From: CBDDKZ01 sp965230415
GTDB lineage: Bacteria; Bacteroidota; Bacteroidia; Cytophagales; JAAEPT01
Direction: 5' to 3'
NCBI GenBank assembly: GCA_965230415.1
Contig: CBDDKZ010000003.1
Coordinates: 586,702 to 650,701, forward strand
DNA length: 64,000 nt
The notes beneath the pieces were generated by a model, which made no database searches, was not told where the DNA came from, and worked only from the letters and a program-made list of their open reading frames with translations. Below are positions 63,516 to 64,000 of the stretch, piece by piece. The first letter of the stretch is position 1; the number at the start of each line of letters is the position of its first letter. A program made the position numbers and the translations under genes.

Positions 63516-63859
63516 AAAAAATAGGAAAAGAAACCGGAGCTCCTTCTGCGGACTTGAAACACAAAGCCCTCCCAAAAGCGAAGCTATTTAACATAAAACG
63601 CGTTTCATTATACAACCCCGTCCGGATTAGATGGAAAGAAATCGGCAGGGCCGGGTTTATATAATTCATTTTATGTATAAATAGCCGCGCACCGGCCGCA
63701 CAAAGTCCGACGCACATCAGCCCTATGCAAAGGGAGCTTACACAGCCCCTTCCACGCTCAAAAGCGCACGATCCCACCGCGCGTCCGGACTTTTAAACTT
63801 AAACTGGGTTAACCTCACACAATGTCGATGAATAACTAGCGTTGTATGAGATGAACTGT
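63516..63859. other. noncoding stretch of unit 2, GC-rich
   Basis: No gene is seen. The stretch is richer in G+C than its surroundings (CCGCGCACCGGCCGCACAAA) and has an imperfect inverted repeat CTCACACAATG...CGTTGTATGAG (63815-63850). It differs in sequence from the unit 1 stretch but lies in the same place, between the toxin and the leader. Confidence 0.5.
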
Positions 63860-64000
63860 TATATTGTAAATGATTAGGCAAACGAGTCTGACAAAAAAGT
63901 ATTGACTGTGTAGAAGGGTTTAGCAGAAAAAAGTTGAAAGTGAAGTAGTGCTAGGAGTAAAATAAGCAGTGAAAAAGGGACGAAGAGTACTACCCGTTTG
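63860..64000 (+). repeat. leader direct repeat ending in EYYPFG, copy B
   Basis: Repeat of 55285-55423 (CAAACGAGTCTGACAAAAAA, GTATTGACTGTGTAGAAGGG). It runs into GAGTACTACCCGTTTG at the very end of the window. Confidence 0.85.
63985..64000 (+). repeat. RHS-core EYYPFG junction repeat, copy 3 (start of a third tip)
   Basis: GAGTACTACCCGTTTG identical to 55408-55423. By analogy a third orphan RHS tip should continue beyond the right edge. Confidence 0.75.

Larger units (their letters stand above)
55408..63984 (+). mobile_element. RHS-tip integrative unit 2 (8.58 kb)
   Basis: This unit has the same gene order as unit 1 from EYYPFG to EYYPFG, with an orphan tip, a different immunity-like gene, an extra membrane-protein gene, another XRE gene, closely related SymE-like, primase and recombinase genes, and a YefM/YoeB pair in place of DUF433/DUF5615. 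The 8.58 kb length exceeds unit 1 by about 0.5 kb, mostly the extra minus-strand gene. Confidence 0.65.

Noticed and set aside
47337..63984. A prophage or conjugative element
   Set aside because: No capsid, tail, relaxase or mating-pair genes are present; only primase, recombinases, regulators and TA pairs.

Overview
The window looks like a chromosomal stretch from a Bacteroidota bacterium, most likely a Cytophagia-type gliding marine relative. The evidence is a gliding-motility (CHU_C) C-terminal remnant, a type IX secretion (T9SS) sorting tail, an ECF sigma/FecR/TonB receptor set, SprB-type repeats, TAnnTTTG promoter boxes, weak Shine-Dalgarno signals and moderate-to-low GC. The genus cannot be read from the sequence.

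Positions 1-20,227 are ordinary accessory chromosome. They hold the edge of an alpha/beta hydrolase, a repeat-rich spacer, a lipoprotein, a decayed CHU_C gene, a SRPBCC protein, an ECF42-type sigma factor with its DGPF/YCII partner, a hybrid histidine kinase, a DUF2490 outer-membrane protein and an HtpX-like protease. Next comes an ECF sigma - FecR - TonB receptor - secreted glycosidase-like set, then an unknown protein, a Crp/Fnr regulator and a 1.2 kb spacer with a gene remnant.

Positions 20,228-48,822 are one compact forward operon of exported RHS-family proteins. Five genes (about 1892, 1045, 243, 1615 and 4549 aa), mostly joined by stop/start overlaps, lead into a small immunity-like gene. 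The last RHS protein has beta-solenoid and SprB-like stalk repeats, an RHS core interrupted by a large Ycf48/BNR-like propeller, the conserved RHS-associated core, and an AT-rich C-terminal toxin tip that looks like a PD-(D/E)XK nuclease.

From 47,337 to the right edge the RHS locus becomes a tandem array of units of about 8.1 and 8.6 kb. Each unit starts exactly at a repeat encoding EYYPFG in the RHS core. It then carries a toxin tip, a likely immunity gene, a repeat/terminator block, a divergent XRE regulator, and an operon of a SymE-like protein, a CHC2 primase/ATPase and two overlapping tyrosine recombinases. After that come a toxin-antitoxin pair (DUF433/DUF5615 in unit 1, YefM/YoeB in unit 2), a structured noncoding stretch and a conserved 140-bp leader that ends in the next EYYPFG. 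The second tip is an orphan with an in-frame stop just upstream; a third tip begins at the last bases of the window.

The most economical reading (inference) is a family of integrative elements that insert at the conserved RHS-core site, each supplying a new toxin tip and immunity gene and pushing the older tip downstream as a silent cassette. Recombination between the EYYPFG repeats could later re-activate the older tips.
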